Positions 1-9,579 are shown, counted from the stretch's first letter. The stretch: DNA of 64,000 nt from Pseudobutyrivibrio sp. (GCA_024693775.1 JAILKL010000076.1:20681-84680); one strand, 5' to 3'. Notes: a model not told the origin generated them from the letters alone. Numbers and translations are program-made.

Positions 1-79
1 ATTTTATAAAAGAATAACTGAGTTATTATACCACATAGATTACCCTCGGTAAACAAAGGCAAAAATGCCGGATTTACGG

Positions 80-1279
80 CTAGTTTTGGATGAATTTTTC
101 CATTTCGTCCATGAGTGTCTTCTTATTAAAATGAGCCATGTTGTATGCGTGGGCATTCTCTCCCATTTCTCTTTGCTTTTCTGAAGTAAGAGCGCTCATG
201 GCAATGATGTTGGCTGCGAGTGCTTTTTCATCACCGATATCTGAGCACATGCCACACTGGGCCTCAGAAATGACGCGGGCTGTCTCACCCTTTGCGGAAG
301 CAATGATAGGCATTGCGCAGGCCATGTATGACTGGAGCTTTGCAGGAATGGTCTTTGCAAAAAGCTCGTCGTCGGCAAATGAAATAAATGCAGCATCGGC
401 TGTAGCCAAAAGATTTGGAATCTCCTGTGGCATTTTGCGTCCGGTGAAGGTAAACATGTCTGTCACACCGGCGTCGGCAATTGATTTCTCAAAATCTGTG
501 CGGGCTCTGCCGTCACCTACGATGGTGAAATGAATATGGCTATGGCCCTGTGACTTTATGATGGCAGCGGCGCGAGGCAAAATATCGAGGCCCTGTGCCT
601 GGCCAATGTTTCCAGTGAACATAAGGGTGAATCCCTCATGAGCCTGGCGTGGGCGTGGCTCGTAAAACTCCTCTGCGTACTGTGGCCAAAAGCTGACCTT
701 GTCCTGCTGGTCTGCTGGAAGACGCTTTGCGATTTCTGTGACAAAGCTAGGGCTGGTGCCCCAAATGTGTGTGCAGCCACGATAAATTTTTTCCACCATG
801 CGTGTGATTGGATTGATGATGATTGGCGAATGGATGCCGGTGATCATCTCCACATTTTCAGGCCAAAGGTCCTGAACATAAAGATAGCAAGGTATGCCCC
901 TTTTCTTTGCGAAACGGACGCCGACCTTGCACTGATTCATTGGCGAGGTCTCAAACATAAACACCAGGTCGGGATTTAGTCTGGAGAAAATGCTCCAGAA
1001 AAAGCCGGAAATTGGGAAGCTGAAATAGTTTAAAGCTAGCCCGATTTTTCCTTTACCACGTGGAATAAGTGGAAGCCTGTAAACTTCCACTCCGTTGATG
1101 ACCTCTTTTTTATTTTTAAATAATCCATACCCTGGGTAGAAACGCCCCTCAGGATAATTTGGAATACCTGTAATTACTGTTACTTTGTGGCCTCGCTTTA
1201 CCCATTCGAAGGCCATGTCGTTGATTCGAAACTGCTCAGGATAAAAATACTGGCAGACTATTAAAATATGCTTTTTCAT
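80..1279 (-). CDS. GT4 glycosyltransferase, WbuB/WcaI-like
   Basis: Probable cytoplasmic GT-B glycosyltransferase that adds a sugar from a nucleotide donor to a lipid-linked glycan intermediate. The 399-residue length and the N terminus (CQYFYPEQFRINDMA, then GIPNYPEG) match the WbuB/WcaI subgroup of family GT4. A C-terminal donor half begins near residue 215 with FTGNIGQAQG, and a late PAKLQSYMACAMP stretch is typical of GT4 nucleotide-binding lobes. It is the most downstream gene of the surface-polysaccharide region and looks less AT-rich than the block starting at 1951. No clear Shine-Dalgarno sequence precedes the ATG; a TAAAAT box lies about nine bases upstream. The family is clear; the sugar is not predictable. 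Confidence 0.85.
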   Translation of the reverse strand: MKKHILIVCQYFYPEQFRINDMAFEWVKRGHKVTVITGIPNYPEGRFYPGYGLFKNKKEVINGVEVYRLPLIPRGKGKIGLALNYFSFPISGFFWSIFSRLNPDLVFMFETSPMNQCKVGVRFAKKRGIPCYLYVQDLWPENVEMITGIHSPIIINPITRMVEKIYRGCTHIWGTSPSFVTEIAKRLPADQQDKVSFWPQYAEEFYEPRPRQAHEGFTLMFTGNIGQAQGLDILPRAAAIIKSQGHSHIHFTIVGDGRARTDFEKSIADAGVTDMFTFTGRKMPQEIPNLLATADAAFISFADDELFAKTIPAKLQSYMACAMPIIASAKGETARVISEAQCGMCSDIGDEKALAANIIAMSALTSEKQREMGENAHAYNMAHFNKKTLMDEMEKFIQN

Positions 1280-1327
1280 AGTGTGTATTTTAGCATATAT
1301 TGGGCATTTTTGTTAGAGTGAATAACT

Positions 1328-1897
1328 TTACTTTAACCCAACCCTAAAGTTTGCTGACTGTGCCGCTAGGGCAATGTTGCCATACTCCTCTTTGAGAGCA
1401 TAAAGGTTCAGCACGAACAGGGCGCCCATGGCATTTAGAGTGCACTGCAAAGTGGCGTAGGAAAAGTCTCGCACGTTGCCATGCTTTAGCTTGTAATAAT
1501 GCCCCCACCAGTCTAGGGTTTTGCGGCGGCCGGGGATGTTTTTCCAGCCGATTAGCGGAGTGACGTCCATGTAGTTGGTGTCCACAACGGTGTCGTAGAT
1601 GTATGGGTACAAAAGCAAAATTTTTTCTGCCAGCTCGTCGATGGTAATGTGCTGACCGCTGAAGCCCACTAGCTCACTGGCCTGAAGGATGAACTCCTCG
1701 GAGGCCTGGATGATTATGCTTTTGAACTGGTTTGAATAAACGGGCTGGTTGATAAGGTCTAGTTGCTTTCCGTTATAATCAGCGCCTTTAAATACGTACT
1801 CTTCGGCCTGCTCGAACTTTTCCTCAAGAGCGAGGAAACGCTGCCAGTTGGTGAGGGCGTTGGAGTCATGATAGGTTTTATTTTTTCGATGTGGCAT
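1328..1897 (-). CDS. hypothetical protein, 189 aa
   Basis: I do not recognise this protein. The ATG is preceded by a good AAGGAG ribosome binding site, so it is likely expressed. The sequence is soluble, predicted mostly helical, rich in aromatic residues (a WWGHYYKLKHGN stretch near residue 130), with no signal peptide or membrane segment. It sits between a WbuB-like glycosyltransferase and the DUF4422 gene, all on the same strand. Its base composition resembles the upstream glycosyltransferase rather than the AT-rich block that follows. A role in polysaccharide synthesis is possible only by association; a HEPN-like helical protein cannot be excluded. Confidence 0.6.
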   Translation of the reverse strand: MPHRKNKTYHDSNALTNWQRFLALEEKFEQAEEYVFKGADYNGKQLDLINQPVYSNQFKSIIIQASEEFILQASELVGFSGQHITIDELAEKILLLYPYIYDTVVDTNYMDVTPLIGWKNIPGRRKTLDWWGHYYKLKHGNVRDFSYATLQCTLNAMGALFVLNLYALKEEYGNIALAAQSANFRVGLK

Positions 1898-1950
1898 GGC
1901 TGCTCCTTTTATAATAGGGGTGTGAAAATATCACTATCTTTTCTTATAAT

Positions 1951-3033
1951 TTACTTCAAAAAATTCTTATCTGCGTAAACCGTTTTTAACCTATTTCTGT
2001 TTTTCTCAAAAAAATAAGTGATTAGTCTCTCGGACAAAAATCCCGGATATCTATTTTGATATGAATCATGCAAAATACCATGTTGGTCAGCAACATAAAA
2101 TAAAATCGGGAAAAGCCATTCACATAATTCATTAAAGACATCTTTCCTTGCTATAATCATATTGCATGGTGAATAAAGTGGTGTGTCATTGAAAAATTTC
2201 TTTACACTCTCATATTCATCTAGTCTATTCTTTTTCAAATACTCATACATTGTATCTAATATTTCACCAACATGTCTGACACGATAATTTGCTTCCAATG
2301 TTGGATGAACATATAGTGGCACTGGCAAAATCGCATCAATATTATTTTGCTGCATTATTCCAAGCCACTCCTTAGGCAATATAAAATGCCTTCGATAATG
2401 AGTGAGTCCAACAATTTTATCAGTAGCATTTTTCCATATCCAATAAAGCGCTGTAAGTTCGCAAAATTGAGAATTTCTATTAGAAATATTATCACCAAAA
2501 TTATCAAAATAATCTGCCTGTAGTCGTTGCTTAGTCAGGCATGTTCCCACCTGAATCAGCTTTTCCACCTCTAACATTTCATAATGTTCCGTAAGCGGTT
2601 TATCCACTGCTGAATTTGCCACAAAAATAGTAACGTCATTATGCTTTGGTTTTATATCGTCTTCATATTCAAAATCATAAATCTTAACGTATTTACGATT
2701 TAAAGAGGCAAAATATTTGCTAAGAAACTGATTTCTTAAATCCATATCAAGTTTTACATCAACGGGAATAATATGTTTCATGCCGCATTTGAGAAGTGTT
2801 TTTGTTAGATTTTCCTGATTTACACCGCGAGTGCCGATATAGACTGTGTTTTCCACATTTAGCCTGGAGTTTTCATCAATTTTGCGCACAGGTATCCCGT
2901 CAACCTCAGACGGATTGTCCTCGTCATTATTGTATAGATATGATTCGACTTGGATTTCTGGGTTGAGATACTGTAAATAGTGTGCAGTTGTTATGGCCCT
3001 GGAGTGAGCCCCTGCGATGTAGATTGTTGGCAT
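1951..3033 (-). CDS. DUF4422 protein with N-terminal Rossmann-like module
   Basis: Residues about 120-350 match the DUF4422 family found in capsule and exopolysaccharide loci, often annotated as glycosyltransferase-like. Visible family features are an early TIFVANSAVDKPL strand, the block ELTALYWIWKN and the motif GLTHYRRHF. Residues 1-110 form a separate alpha/beta unit starting IYIAGAHSRAITTAHYL, like the G-x-G loop modules found in other proteins of this cluster. It is the last gene of the AT-rich block, 19 bases after the GT2 gene upstream, so it is probably co-transcribed. The glycosyltransferase role is inferred from family and context. Confidence 0.75.
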   Translation of the reverse strand: MPTIYIAGAHSRAITTAHYLQYLNPEIQVESYLYNNDEDNPSEVDGIPVRKIDENSRLNVENTVYIGTRGVNQENLTKTLLKCGMKHIIPVDVKLDMDLRNQFLSKYFASLNRKYVKIYDFEYEDDIKPKHNDVTIFVANSAVDKPLTEHYEMLEVEKLIQVGTCLTKQRLQADYFDNFGDNISNRNSQFCELTALYWIWKNATDKIVGLTHYRRHFILPKEWLGIMQQNNIDAILPVPLYVHPTLEANYRVRHVGEILDTMYEYLKKNRLDEYESVKKFFNDTPLYSPCNMIIARKDVFNELCEWLFPILFYVADQHGILHDSYQNRYPGFLSERLITYFFEKNRNRLKTVYADKNFLK

Positions 3034-3052
3034 ATGAATTATCCTTTACAAA

Positions 3053-4381
3053 TCAAATAAGTATCTTTACACATTTAGAAATATCACAAACAAAAATCTG
3101 TTCATCTGAAATACCTTGGTCTACAAGATAAGTAAAAATCTCTTCTGAATGAATTTTATTTGAAACAATATACATTGCAGATTTATATCTTTCCCTTGCT
3201 ATACTTAGAGGCAGCACTTCTTTTCCATTCAATTTGGTCCCTTGTTTCTTCAAATCACTATCTACATAAGCTTGTATTTCATAATCTTTTGAATGTAAAA
3301 AGTATTGAAGATTAGATCCGTAACTACCTGCGCCATAAACTAATATATCTTTTCCTAAAGATACTTTTTCTAGTAATTGTTTTTCATTTTCCAACTGTTT
3401 ATTTTCTATATCCTTTTCAACAGCTAGAAAATCTTCCTCAGACTTTAGTAACAACTCTAGCTTTTCTAGTTCTCCTTTGTCAAAGATTTCCATATTAATA
3501 CTGGAATCAAAACATTTCGCTAACACACTTCGCATTTCCGATACTAGGACAGGTTTAAGTTCTTTATCAATACGGTTAAATACTACATAGTTATCATAAA
3601 AGAAATCCCGACAATACTCCGACTTAATATCATTCCAATTAATCGATCTTTCTTTGAGCTTTCTATATATGTAGTCATACTCCACACATATATTCAATGC
3701 TTTCTTTGGATCTTTTACAGATGCGTAAGGATTGTCACATCTATAATGATAAAAATGGTCTTTCATAAGATAAACACTGCTCGCATTAGCAAATGATAAA
3801 AACCAAAATCCTGTGTCTTGAAATGCAGCCCCAGGCGTCTCATTATGCCTAATCTCTTTCTCACGCAAAAACGATAGCCTATAAAGACCTAGCCACTCAA
3901 ACATAATCCATTTGAAGCAACTAGGATGATTTTGAGGATTCAATACTTTTTCATAATCATCAGGATTTGCTGCCACAGTCTTAGGAAAATCATATCGAGA
4001 ATCGCCTTCTCCAAGAAAAGTACTAAAATTCGCTTTTACAAAATCAACACCTGTCTCCTCAGCCTTTTTATAAAGCTTTTCAAGCATATCCAGCTCTATA
4101 TAATCGTCAGATTCTACAATGGCATAGTAAGGTGCCTTGGCCATATCAATAGCAATATTTTTTGCATAACCAGTGCTTTTTTTTATATCATCTACCAAAA
4201 TTAGACGGCTATCTCGCTCCATGTATTTAGTTATTACTTCCCTAGTTCCATCAGTTGAATTGGCATCCACAACAATTACTTCAATTTCTGAGAGAGTCTG
4301 ATTCAAAATACTATCAAGACATTTACCAATATATGGGCCAACATTAAATGATGGTACGACCACAGTAACCTTAGGGTTCAT
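3053..4381 (-). CDS. GT2 glycosyltransferase with C-terminal Rossmann-like module
   Basis: Residues 1-230 are a GT-A fold family 2 glycosyltransferase: VTVVVPSFNVGPYIGKCLDS at the N terminus, VVDANSTDGT, and the metal-binding region VESDDYIE. A helical linker with charged residues follows. Residues about 346-442 form a second domain starting ILVYGAGSYG, then YVDSDLKKQG and a strand-loop ending near the C terminus. The same two-domain layout occurs in the protein at 10930-12255, so the two are probably paralogues. It is separated by only two bases from the GT4 gene upstream. Substrate unknown; the C-terminal domain may bind a nucleotide, by inference only. Confidence 0.85.
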   Translation of the reverse strand: MNPKVTVVVPSFNVGPYIGKCLDSILNQTLSEIEVIVVDANSTDGTREVITKYMERDSRLILVDDIKKSTGYAKNIAIDMAKAPYYAIVESDDYIELDMLEKLYKKAEETGVDFVKANFSTFLGEGDSRYDFPKTVAANPDDYEKVLNPQNHPSCFKWIMFEWLGLYRLSFLREKEIRHNETPGAAFQDTGFWFLSFANASSVYLMKDHFYHYRCDNPYASVKDPKKALNICVEYDYIYRKLKERSINWNDIKSEYCRDFFYDNYVVFNRIDKELKPVLVSEMRSVLAKCFDSSINMEIFDKGELEKLELLLKSEEDFLAVEKDIENKQLENEKQLLEKVSLGKDILVYGAGSYGSNLQYFLHSKDYEIQAYVDSDLKKQGTKLNGKEVLPLSIARERYKSAMYIVSNKIHSEEIFTYLVDQGISDEQIFVCDISKCVKILI

Positions 4382-4383
4382 AT

Positions 4384-5751
4384 TTATTTCTCCATGTATA
4401 ATGAACTAAGTTTCTTTGCATGTTCTTCCATTGTTATTAAAGGCCTAACATTTTTCCAAAACTCATCTAAAAGGTCCGGATTATCTAATATTTCACCTAG
4501 TTTCTTTATAAAATCATCTATATTACCTGCCTCAAAAACATAATTGGGATTTCTTCCAAATAATTCAGATGCCCCTCCCAAATTGCTTGTTAAAATAGGT
4601 ACCCCCATTGCTATTTGCTCAATAGCTACTCTTGGAAGGTTATCTTCCCACATTACTGGTACGATTCCTAAATCTTGATTACTTAATATCTGCTGAAGAT
4701 CTTCATAGTCCTTAAATCCATTATGGATTTCCAAACATTCTAGCTTCTTCTCTGCCGATTTTAAGCGATCCACCGCATCTTCAGATATGTTTCTTGATAC
4801 AATAGTGACCTTTATTCTTTGGCTGATTTCTTTTGGCATCGCCTCCAAAGAATCTATAAAGAAATAAAAACCTTTATCTCTACGTGGATACCCAACATAA
4901 ACTAATTGCAATGGCTCTTCACTTGTCCTGCTACAATTTGACCTCATAGCGGCGCCTCTTTCTGCTACGTCAGTTCCCACATAAATTACATCTATCTTTT
5001 GTTCTAGATAACCATGACTTACAAGTACCTCTTTTGTTCTTTGAGATACTGCAATCATTTTATCCATATACTTATTAAAGTATTTTTTGTTCAGTTCAAA
5101 GAAATCCTTATATACTGCTAAATCATCTCTGTCCGGATTTTTAATTGATTCCTTTATATTCTTTTGCTTTAGTCCTGGAATCTCCAAATGTTTGAATCGA
5201 TATAAAGCTAAATCGTAATTCTCCCTCGCATAGCAATTATCACACTCTCTATAATCTGTTATATTGCATTTCTCAGAATCATTTTTCCACAGATTAACTT
5301 GATTACATAATGGATAATAGTTATGGAAAGAATAGAAAAACCTTGTGTTAGGATACTCATCCTTCAATTCTAAAACTTTTAATGGCAACCCTTCCAAACT
5401 ATGAAAATGAATTATGTCAAATCCACCTATATCATCAATAAACTTTTTTAGAACTGCTTTAACTTTAACATCCTCTAAATATATTCTTATATTCTTAATA
5501 GATTGCTTCGCAGGTCCTAAAACTGGGCAATTTACTACTTCATAGGATTTAATCGTAGGAGAGTAAATATTTTTAATCTCTCTTATATAAATCGCATCAG
5601 TGTTATCATATTTACGGCCTGAGCTTAGGTAATAAATCTCAAACTCCTCCCTTTTCAACAACAATGGGAATAGTTCTTTAAGATATGCTGTTACCCCTCC
5701 ACCAGCTGGTCCGTCAATTGGGTCCCAATAGTAAAACAGAATCTTTTTCAA
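4384..5751 (-). CDS. GT4 glycosyltransferase
   Basis: A 455-residue GT-B glycosyltransferase. The N-terminal lobe begins ILFYYWDPIDGPAGGGVTAYLKEL, a glycine-rich loop typical of GT4 acceptor domains. The donor lobe has LVYVGYPRRDKGFYFFIDSL (residues about 285-305) and EQIAMGVPILTSNLGGASEL near residue 385, the usual GT4 E-x(7)-E-like region. A four-cysteine patch (C-x(6)-C-x(8)-C-x(2)-C near residues 150-172) is unusual and might bind metal. The start is TTG at 5751, four bases after the gmhA stop, so translational coupling is likely. Donor sugar unknown, though heptose is plausible because the gene directly follows the GDP-heptose genes. Confidence 0.85.
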   Translation of the reverse strand: MKKILFYYWDPIDGPAGGGVTAYLKELFPLLLKREEFEIYYLSSGRKYDNTDAIYIREIKNIYSPTIKSYEVVNCPVLGPAKQSIKNIRIYLEDVKVKAVLKKFIDDIGGFDIIHFHSLEGLPLKVLELKDEYPNTRFFYSFHNYYPLCNQVNLWKNDSEKCNITDYRECDNCYARENYDLALYRFKHLEIPGLKQKNIKESIKNPDRDDLAVYKDFFELNKKYFNKYMDKMIAVSQRTKEVLVSHGYLEQKIDVIYVGTDVAERGAAMRSNCSRTSEEPLQLVYVGYPRRDKGFYFFIDSLEAMPKEISQRIKVTIVSRNISEDAVDRLKSAEKKLECLEIHNGFKDYEDLQQILSNQDLGIVPVMWEDNLPRVAIEQIAMGVPILTSNLGGASELFGRNPNYVFEAGNIDDFIKKLGEILDNPDLLDEFWKNVRPLITMEEHAKKLSSLYMEK

Positions 5752-5755
5752 GCCT

Positions 5756-6328
5756 TTAGCATCCTTTCATGCCGGATAAAATAAACATCATCATATGATT
5801 CAACACTAAATGTATGTCCTCTACAATCTGCATATTATCTATATTTACATGAATATTATATTTTGCTATTTCCTTAAGCTTTCCCCCACTATAACCAGTA
5901 AGCGCTATAGTATCTGCCCCAATGCCATTGGCAAATTCAAAAGCTTTTAAGACATTAGTTGAATTACCACTACCCGATATACCAATAACTATATCCCCCA
6001 ATTTTAGCTTATTTCTAAGTGGCACAACAAAAATATCATCGTAGCTAATATCATTTGCAATAGCCATCATCATCGGAACATTATCGCTAAGACACTCAAT
6101 ATCGTACTTAACGGTTTGATCATAACTAATACCTTTGTTGAAATCGCACTCTAAATGTGATGCTGTAGATGCACTACCGCCATTTCCACAAATGAAAACT
6201 CGCTTCCCCTTTAGTCTCGCATTCTCCAACACATTCATAACTTCATTGATTTCATCTCCACTAAGTGAATCAAGCACTGCCTTTTCCATTTCAATGTACT
6301 GCTTAATCTGCTCTCTGTAATCTGTCAT
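5756..6328 (-). CDS. gmhA: phosphoheptose isomerase GmhA
   Basis: Sedoheptulose-7-phosphate isomerase, making D-glycero-D-manno-heptose 7-phosphate, the first step to nucleotide-activated heptose. At 190 residues it has the normal GmhA length and is a single SIS domain: GNGGSASTASHLECDF near residue 50 is the substrate-binding loop, and GISGSGNSTNVLKA near residue 117 is the second SIS loop. It lies between the hddC-gmhB fusion and a GT4 gene on one transcript. Together with the two following enzymes it completes a GDP-heptose route. Such a pathway in a Gram-positive is known for S-layer glycans and capsules. Very secure. Confidence 0.95.
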   Translation of the reverse strand: MTDYREQIKQYIEMEKAVLDSLSGDEINEVMNVLENARLKGKRVFICGNGGSASTASHLECDFNKGISYDQTVKYDIECLSDNVPMMMAIANDISYDDIFVVPLRNKLKLGDIVIGISGSGNSTNVLKAFEFANGIGADTIALTGYSGGKLKEIAKYNIHVNIDNMQIVEDIHLVLNHMMMFILSGMKGC

Positions 6329-6331
6329 ACT

Positions 6332-7645
6332 CTACACCCCTATTATCAGTTTTACTGCCTCTAAAATATCCCCTGCTGTATAATCTGCTTTTACATCATA
6401 TTTCTTATCTTTACCTGCCTCACCAGTGTGAAGTAATACCGTTTTTAAACCTGCATTTATTCCGGTCTGTACATCCATTGTAGTGTCTCCGACCATATAT
6501 GATTTACTACGGTCAATATTATATTTTTCCACCATAGCATCTATCATTCCAGTTTTTGGTTTTCTGCAATTACAAGGAATCTTATATAATGGATTCTCCT
6601 CAGGATACCCTTTATCTGGATGATGAGGGCAAAATACTATATCATCTAAATATGCACCTTCATTTCCAAGTAATGACACCATCTTTTTATGGATATATTT
6701 CACATCCTTTATTCCACATAATCCCCTTGCTACAACAGGTTGATTAGTTACAACTATAGCTAAATAACCAGATTTGTTAATAAGCTTTATTGCTTCTGCT
6801 GCTGTAGTTTCAAGCTCAAACTGCTCTTCCTTGAAAACTAAACCATTAAGTTTATTTACAGTTCCATCACGATCTAGAAAAATGCACTTTTGCTTATTTT
6901 CAAGGCACTTGGCTTCCCACACTCCTGCAGCTTGCTCCGTCACGGCATTCCTAAATCGCTCCGGTGTACCGGCATCTTTTACATACTCCGGTGTAATATA
7001 TCCAAAGATTTTTCCGCTTCCCATTAATGGTGAAAGCAAATCTTTTTCCAAGTCCGTTTTCTTTAATTCATTTATCGTATTTACGAACTTTCCACTTAAT
7101 ATATATATACCTGCATTAACACAATTATCGTACCAATAGTCGCGCTTATTATTCTTTGAATCTATTCCAGTAACTTCATCATCTGCGTCAATAATTAGTA
7201 AGTCCGAGTCATAAGGATGAGCATTTGGGTGCGCAAGTAATGTGGCCTCCGCATTATGTTCTTCATGAAAAGAAATCATGCGATTCCAATCCAAGCAAAA
7301 CATAACATCTCCAAATATTAATAGATAATCCCTATCTTTAAACTTTTGGTTGAGATAATACAAAGCTCCCGCTGATCCTAGTGGTTCTTTTTCTTCTATA
7401 TAATTAATTGAAACACCAAAGTCACCACCATCACCAAAGTACTCTTTGATTTTCTCTCCTAAATGACCAATTATAATTACAAACTCAGTAATTCCATACT
7501 TTGCTACGTTCTCAATTTGCCACTGAATCATTGGCTTTCCATTTAACAATAGCATTGGTTTTGGAATCTCATCATGGGTCAATTCCACCATTCGAGTTCC
7601 TTTTCCGCCTGCTTGAATTACTGCAACGTACTTTGAATGATTCAA
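6332..7645 (-). CDS. HddC-GmhB fusion: heptose-1-P guanylyltransferase and heptose-1,7-bisP 7-phosphatase
   Basis: Two enzymes in one 437-residue chain. Residues 1-235 are a sugar-phosphate nucleotidyltransferase with AVIQAGGKGTRM, the lysine-containing EIPKPML motif and FGDVMF near residue 111; the best match by context is D-glycero-alpha-D-manno-heptose-1-phosphate guanylyltransferase. Residues 252-437 are a HAD phosphatase of the GmhB type: DRDGT at 258-262, VVTNQP, a zinc-loop pattern C-x-H-H...C-N-C-R-K-P, and GDTTMDVQ. The start is TTG with GGAGG eight bases upstream, partly within the previous gene's end. Separate genes are common elsewhere; fusion would couple dephosphorylation to guanylylation. 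Nucleotide specificity (GDP) is inferred from neighbouring hddA. Confidence 0.88.
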   Translation of the reverse strand: MNHSKYVAVIQAGGKGTRMVELTHDEIPKPMLLLNGKPMIQWQIENVAKYGITEFVIIIGHLGEKIKEYFGDGGDFGVSINYIEEKEPLGSAGALYYLNQKFKDRDYLLIFGDVMFCLDWNRMISFHEEHNAEATLLAHPNAHPYDSDLLIIDADDEVTGIDSKNNKRDYWYDNCVNAGIYILSGKFVNTINELKKTDLEKDLLSPLMGSGKIFGYITPEYVKDAGTPERFRNAVTEQAAGVWEAKCLENKQKCIFLDRDGTVNKLNGLVFKEEQFELETTAAEAIKLINKSGYLAIVVTNQPVVARGLCGIKDVKYIHKKMVSLLGNEGAYLDDIVFCPHHPDKGYPEENPLYKIPCNCRKPKTGMIDAMVEKYNIDRSKSYMVGDTTMDVQTGINAGLKTVLLHTGEAGKDKKYDVKADYTAGDILEAVKLIIGV

Positions 7646-7646
7646 A

Positions 7647-8585
7647 TTATGCCTCCAAATTTTTCTTGACCGTCATCCTCACTGCTTCATCTGAATTATA
7701 TTTTGCCTGCCATCCTGCTGCATGAATCTTATCCAGGCAATAATTAAATCTAGGGACATCACCCTTCCAACCGCCTTCGCCACCGGTGTAGTTGTACTTA
7801 ACATTAGTAAGCCCCATTTCCTCACAAATAATATCGGCGATTTTTGTTACACTGGTTGCACCTTCTACGCCCACATTGTAAAGAGTCACTCCTTGAGGCA
7901 CATCCATAAATTTTATAATCGCATCTACCAAATCCTGTACGTAAATATATGGCTTAGTCTGTTTTCCATCTCCCAATATTCTTAACTGTGTTCCGTCATC
8001 CTTAAGCCTATGCATAAAGTCAAAGATTACTCCGTGTGTAAGATTTTCTCCTATTACATTTGGAAATCTAAACACTAAAACAGACAAGTCATTCATATAA
8101 GAAAATGCACTTATAAGCGCTTCGCTACCAAGCTTTGCTGCACCATAATAAGAAATAGGAGCTAAATTTGGTGTGTTCTCATCTAAAGCAACGTCTCTTT
8201 TATCGCCATATACTGCTGATGTAGAAGAGAAAAACATTTTTTTCACATTATGTTTTCTCATACATGATAAAATCTGAAATGTAGTTGAATACGTATTTGC
8301 GTATTCAACATTTGGGTTTGTAGCACTAGCTTGAATATCAGAATTTGCCGCAAGATGAAAAACATAATCTGGCTTATTATCATTAAAAGCCTTATCTATT
8401 TCTTCAAAAACAGAAGCATCACCTTTTATTACGCTAAAACCCTTTTTACTTTTTAAATCCTTTATATTGTTTTCATTTCCAAGAGAAAAGTTATCGAAAC
8501 AAACTACTTCATTCCCCATTTCAAGAAGTCGCCTGCACAAACTACTTCCTATAAAACCAGCTCCACCAATTACTAATGCCTTCAT
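7647..8585 (-). CDS. NAD-dependent NDP-sugar epimerase/dehydratase
   Basis: Extended short-chain dehydrogenase acting on a nucleotide sugar in the cytoplasm. MKALVIGGAGFIGSSLCRRL is the N-terminal NAD-binding GxxGxxG motif, VFHLAANSD follows, and SSTSAVYG with YGAAK gives the catalytic Ser/Tyr/Lys set. A longer GTG-initiated frame begins at 8612, but the ATG at 8585 has a perfect AAGGAG seven bases upstream and begins exactly at the conserved strand, so I chose it. Its position between hddC-gmhB and hddA suggests it modifies the heptose or another local sugar. It resembles UDP-glucose 4-epimerases more than GDP-mannose dehydratases; exact reaction unresolved. Confidence 0.85.
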   Translation of the reverse strand: MKALVIGGAGFIGSSLCRRLLEMGNEVVCFDNFSLGNENNIKDLKSKKGFSVIKGDASVFEEIDKAFNDNKPDYVFHLAANSDIQASATNPNVEYANTYSTTFQILSCMRKHNVKKMFFSSTSAVYGDKRDVALDENTPNLAPISYYGAAKLGSEALISAFSYMNDLSVLVFRFPNVIGENLTHGVIFDFMHRLKDDGTQLRILGDGKQTKPYIYVQDLVDAIIKFMDVPQGVTLYNVGVEGATSVTKIADIICEEMGLTNVKYNYTGGEGGWKGDVPRFNYCLDKIHAAGWQAKYNSDEAVRMTVKKNLEA

Positions 8586-8595
8586 GTCCTTCTCC

Positions 8596-9579
8596 TTACC
8601 AGTATTTATCACCTAAATAAACAACAGATGTTCCATCATGTTCAAATCTTACTGGGAATTTTCTTAACCCAAGAGCCTCATCGAGCTGATGCTGTTTATA
8701 TTTTTCACAATAGAATAATAAGAATCCGCCACCACCAGCGCCTAGCAACTTGCCTCCGATAGCTCCATTTTTCATTGCCAAATCATAGAGCTCATCAATT
8801 CTAGGGTTTGCTATTCCACTTGCAAGCTCTCGCTTTCTTTGCCATCCCTCATCAAGGATTTTTCCAAAGTCAGTCAGGTCATTCATTTCAAGAGAATTCT
8901 TCATGGAAAGGGCTAACTCACACATCTTTATAAGATTGTCTTTTTTTGCCTTATCAGATATATTGCTCTTTTGCTCAGCTAAAATTTTATTAGCATCATG
9001 AGTTAATCCAGTATAATAAATTACTATATTTTCCTGCAACGCTTCTAATGCTTCAGGGCTAATGATTATTGGCTCTACTGAAACTGATTCATCACGTCTA
9101 AAGGTAATAAAGTTTAAACCTCCGCAAGCTGCTGCATATTGATCCTGTTTACCGATAGGACTACCTAATCTGTTAATTTCCACATCACATGCCTCAGCTG
9201 CAAGTTTTGTTTTCTCAACATATTTGCCCTTATAGCAATACAGAGAATGTAACAATCCGACCGTAAACGCACTTGATGAGCCTAATCCAGTTCCACTAGG
9301 CACATCAGCAGTACTTGTTATTTCGACACCCGATATGTTCATATCTTTGAGTACTCGCTTAAAAATCGTATGCTGGATGTCATCCAAATTTTCAACGATC
9401 TCTGTCCTTGAGTATTTTAGGGCAGTCTTTGATTCGTCGAAATATGGATGAATCGAAATATACATATATCTATTAATTGATGTTGATAATACACATCCCC
9501 CATACTCACGATAGAAGTCAGCCATGTCGCTGCCTCCACCGCAAAAACTTACTCTAAAAGGTGTCTTAGTAATAATCAT
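8596..9579 (-). CDS. hddA: D-glycero-alpha-D-manno-heptose 7-phosphate kinase HddA
   Basis: GHMP-family kinase that phosphorylates heptose 7-phosphate at C1 with the alpha configuration. Seen: start MIITKTPFRVSFCGGGSDM, ATP loop PSGTGLGSSSAF near residue 95, and C-terminal GGKLLGAGGGGFLLF near residue 278, all at family positions; 327 residues is normal. HddA rather than HldE kinase implies the alpha-anomer pathway ending in GDP-heptose, as established for S-layer glycans and Yersinia/Campylobacter capsules. The gene is followed closely by the epimerase gene, whose Shine-Dalgarno lies at the hddA stop. A fucokinase-like alternative is less likely given gmhA and gmhB next door. Confidence 0.9.
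   Translation of the reverse strand: MIITKTPFRVSFCGGGSDMADFYREYGGCVLSTSINRYMYISIHPYFDESKTALKYSRTEIVENLDDIQHTIFKRVLKDMNISGVEITSTADVPSGTGLGSSSAFTVGLLHSLYCYKGKYVEKTKLAAEACDVEINRLGSPIGKQDQYAAACGGLNFITFRRDESVSVEPIIISPEALEALQENIVIYYTGLTHDANKILAEQKSNISDKAKKDNLIKMCELALSMKNSLEMNDLTDFGKILDEGWQRKRELASGIANPRIDELYDLAMKNGAIGGKLLGAGGGGFLLFYCEKYKQHQLDEALGLRKFPVRFEHDGTSVVYLGDKYW

Noticed and set aside
1280-1327. Leaderless promoter for the WbuB-like gene
   Set aside because: A TAAAAT box is close to the ATG, but no -35 box supports it and the gene may be in a longer transcript.
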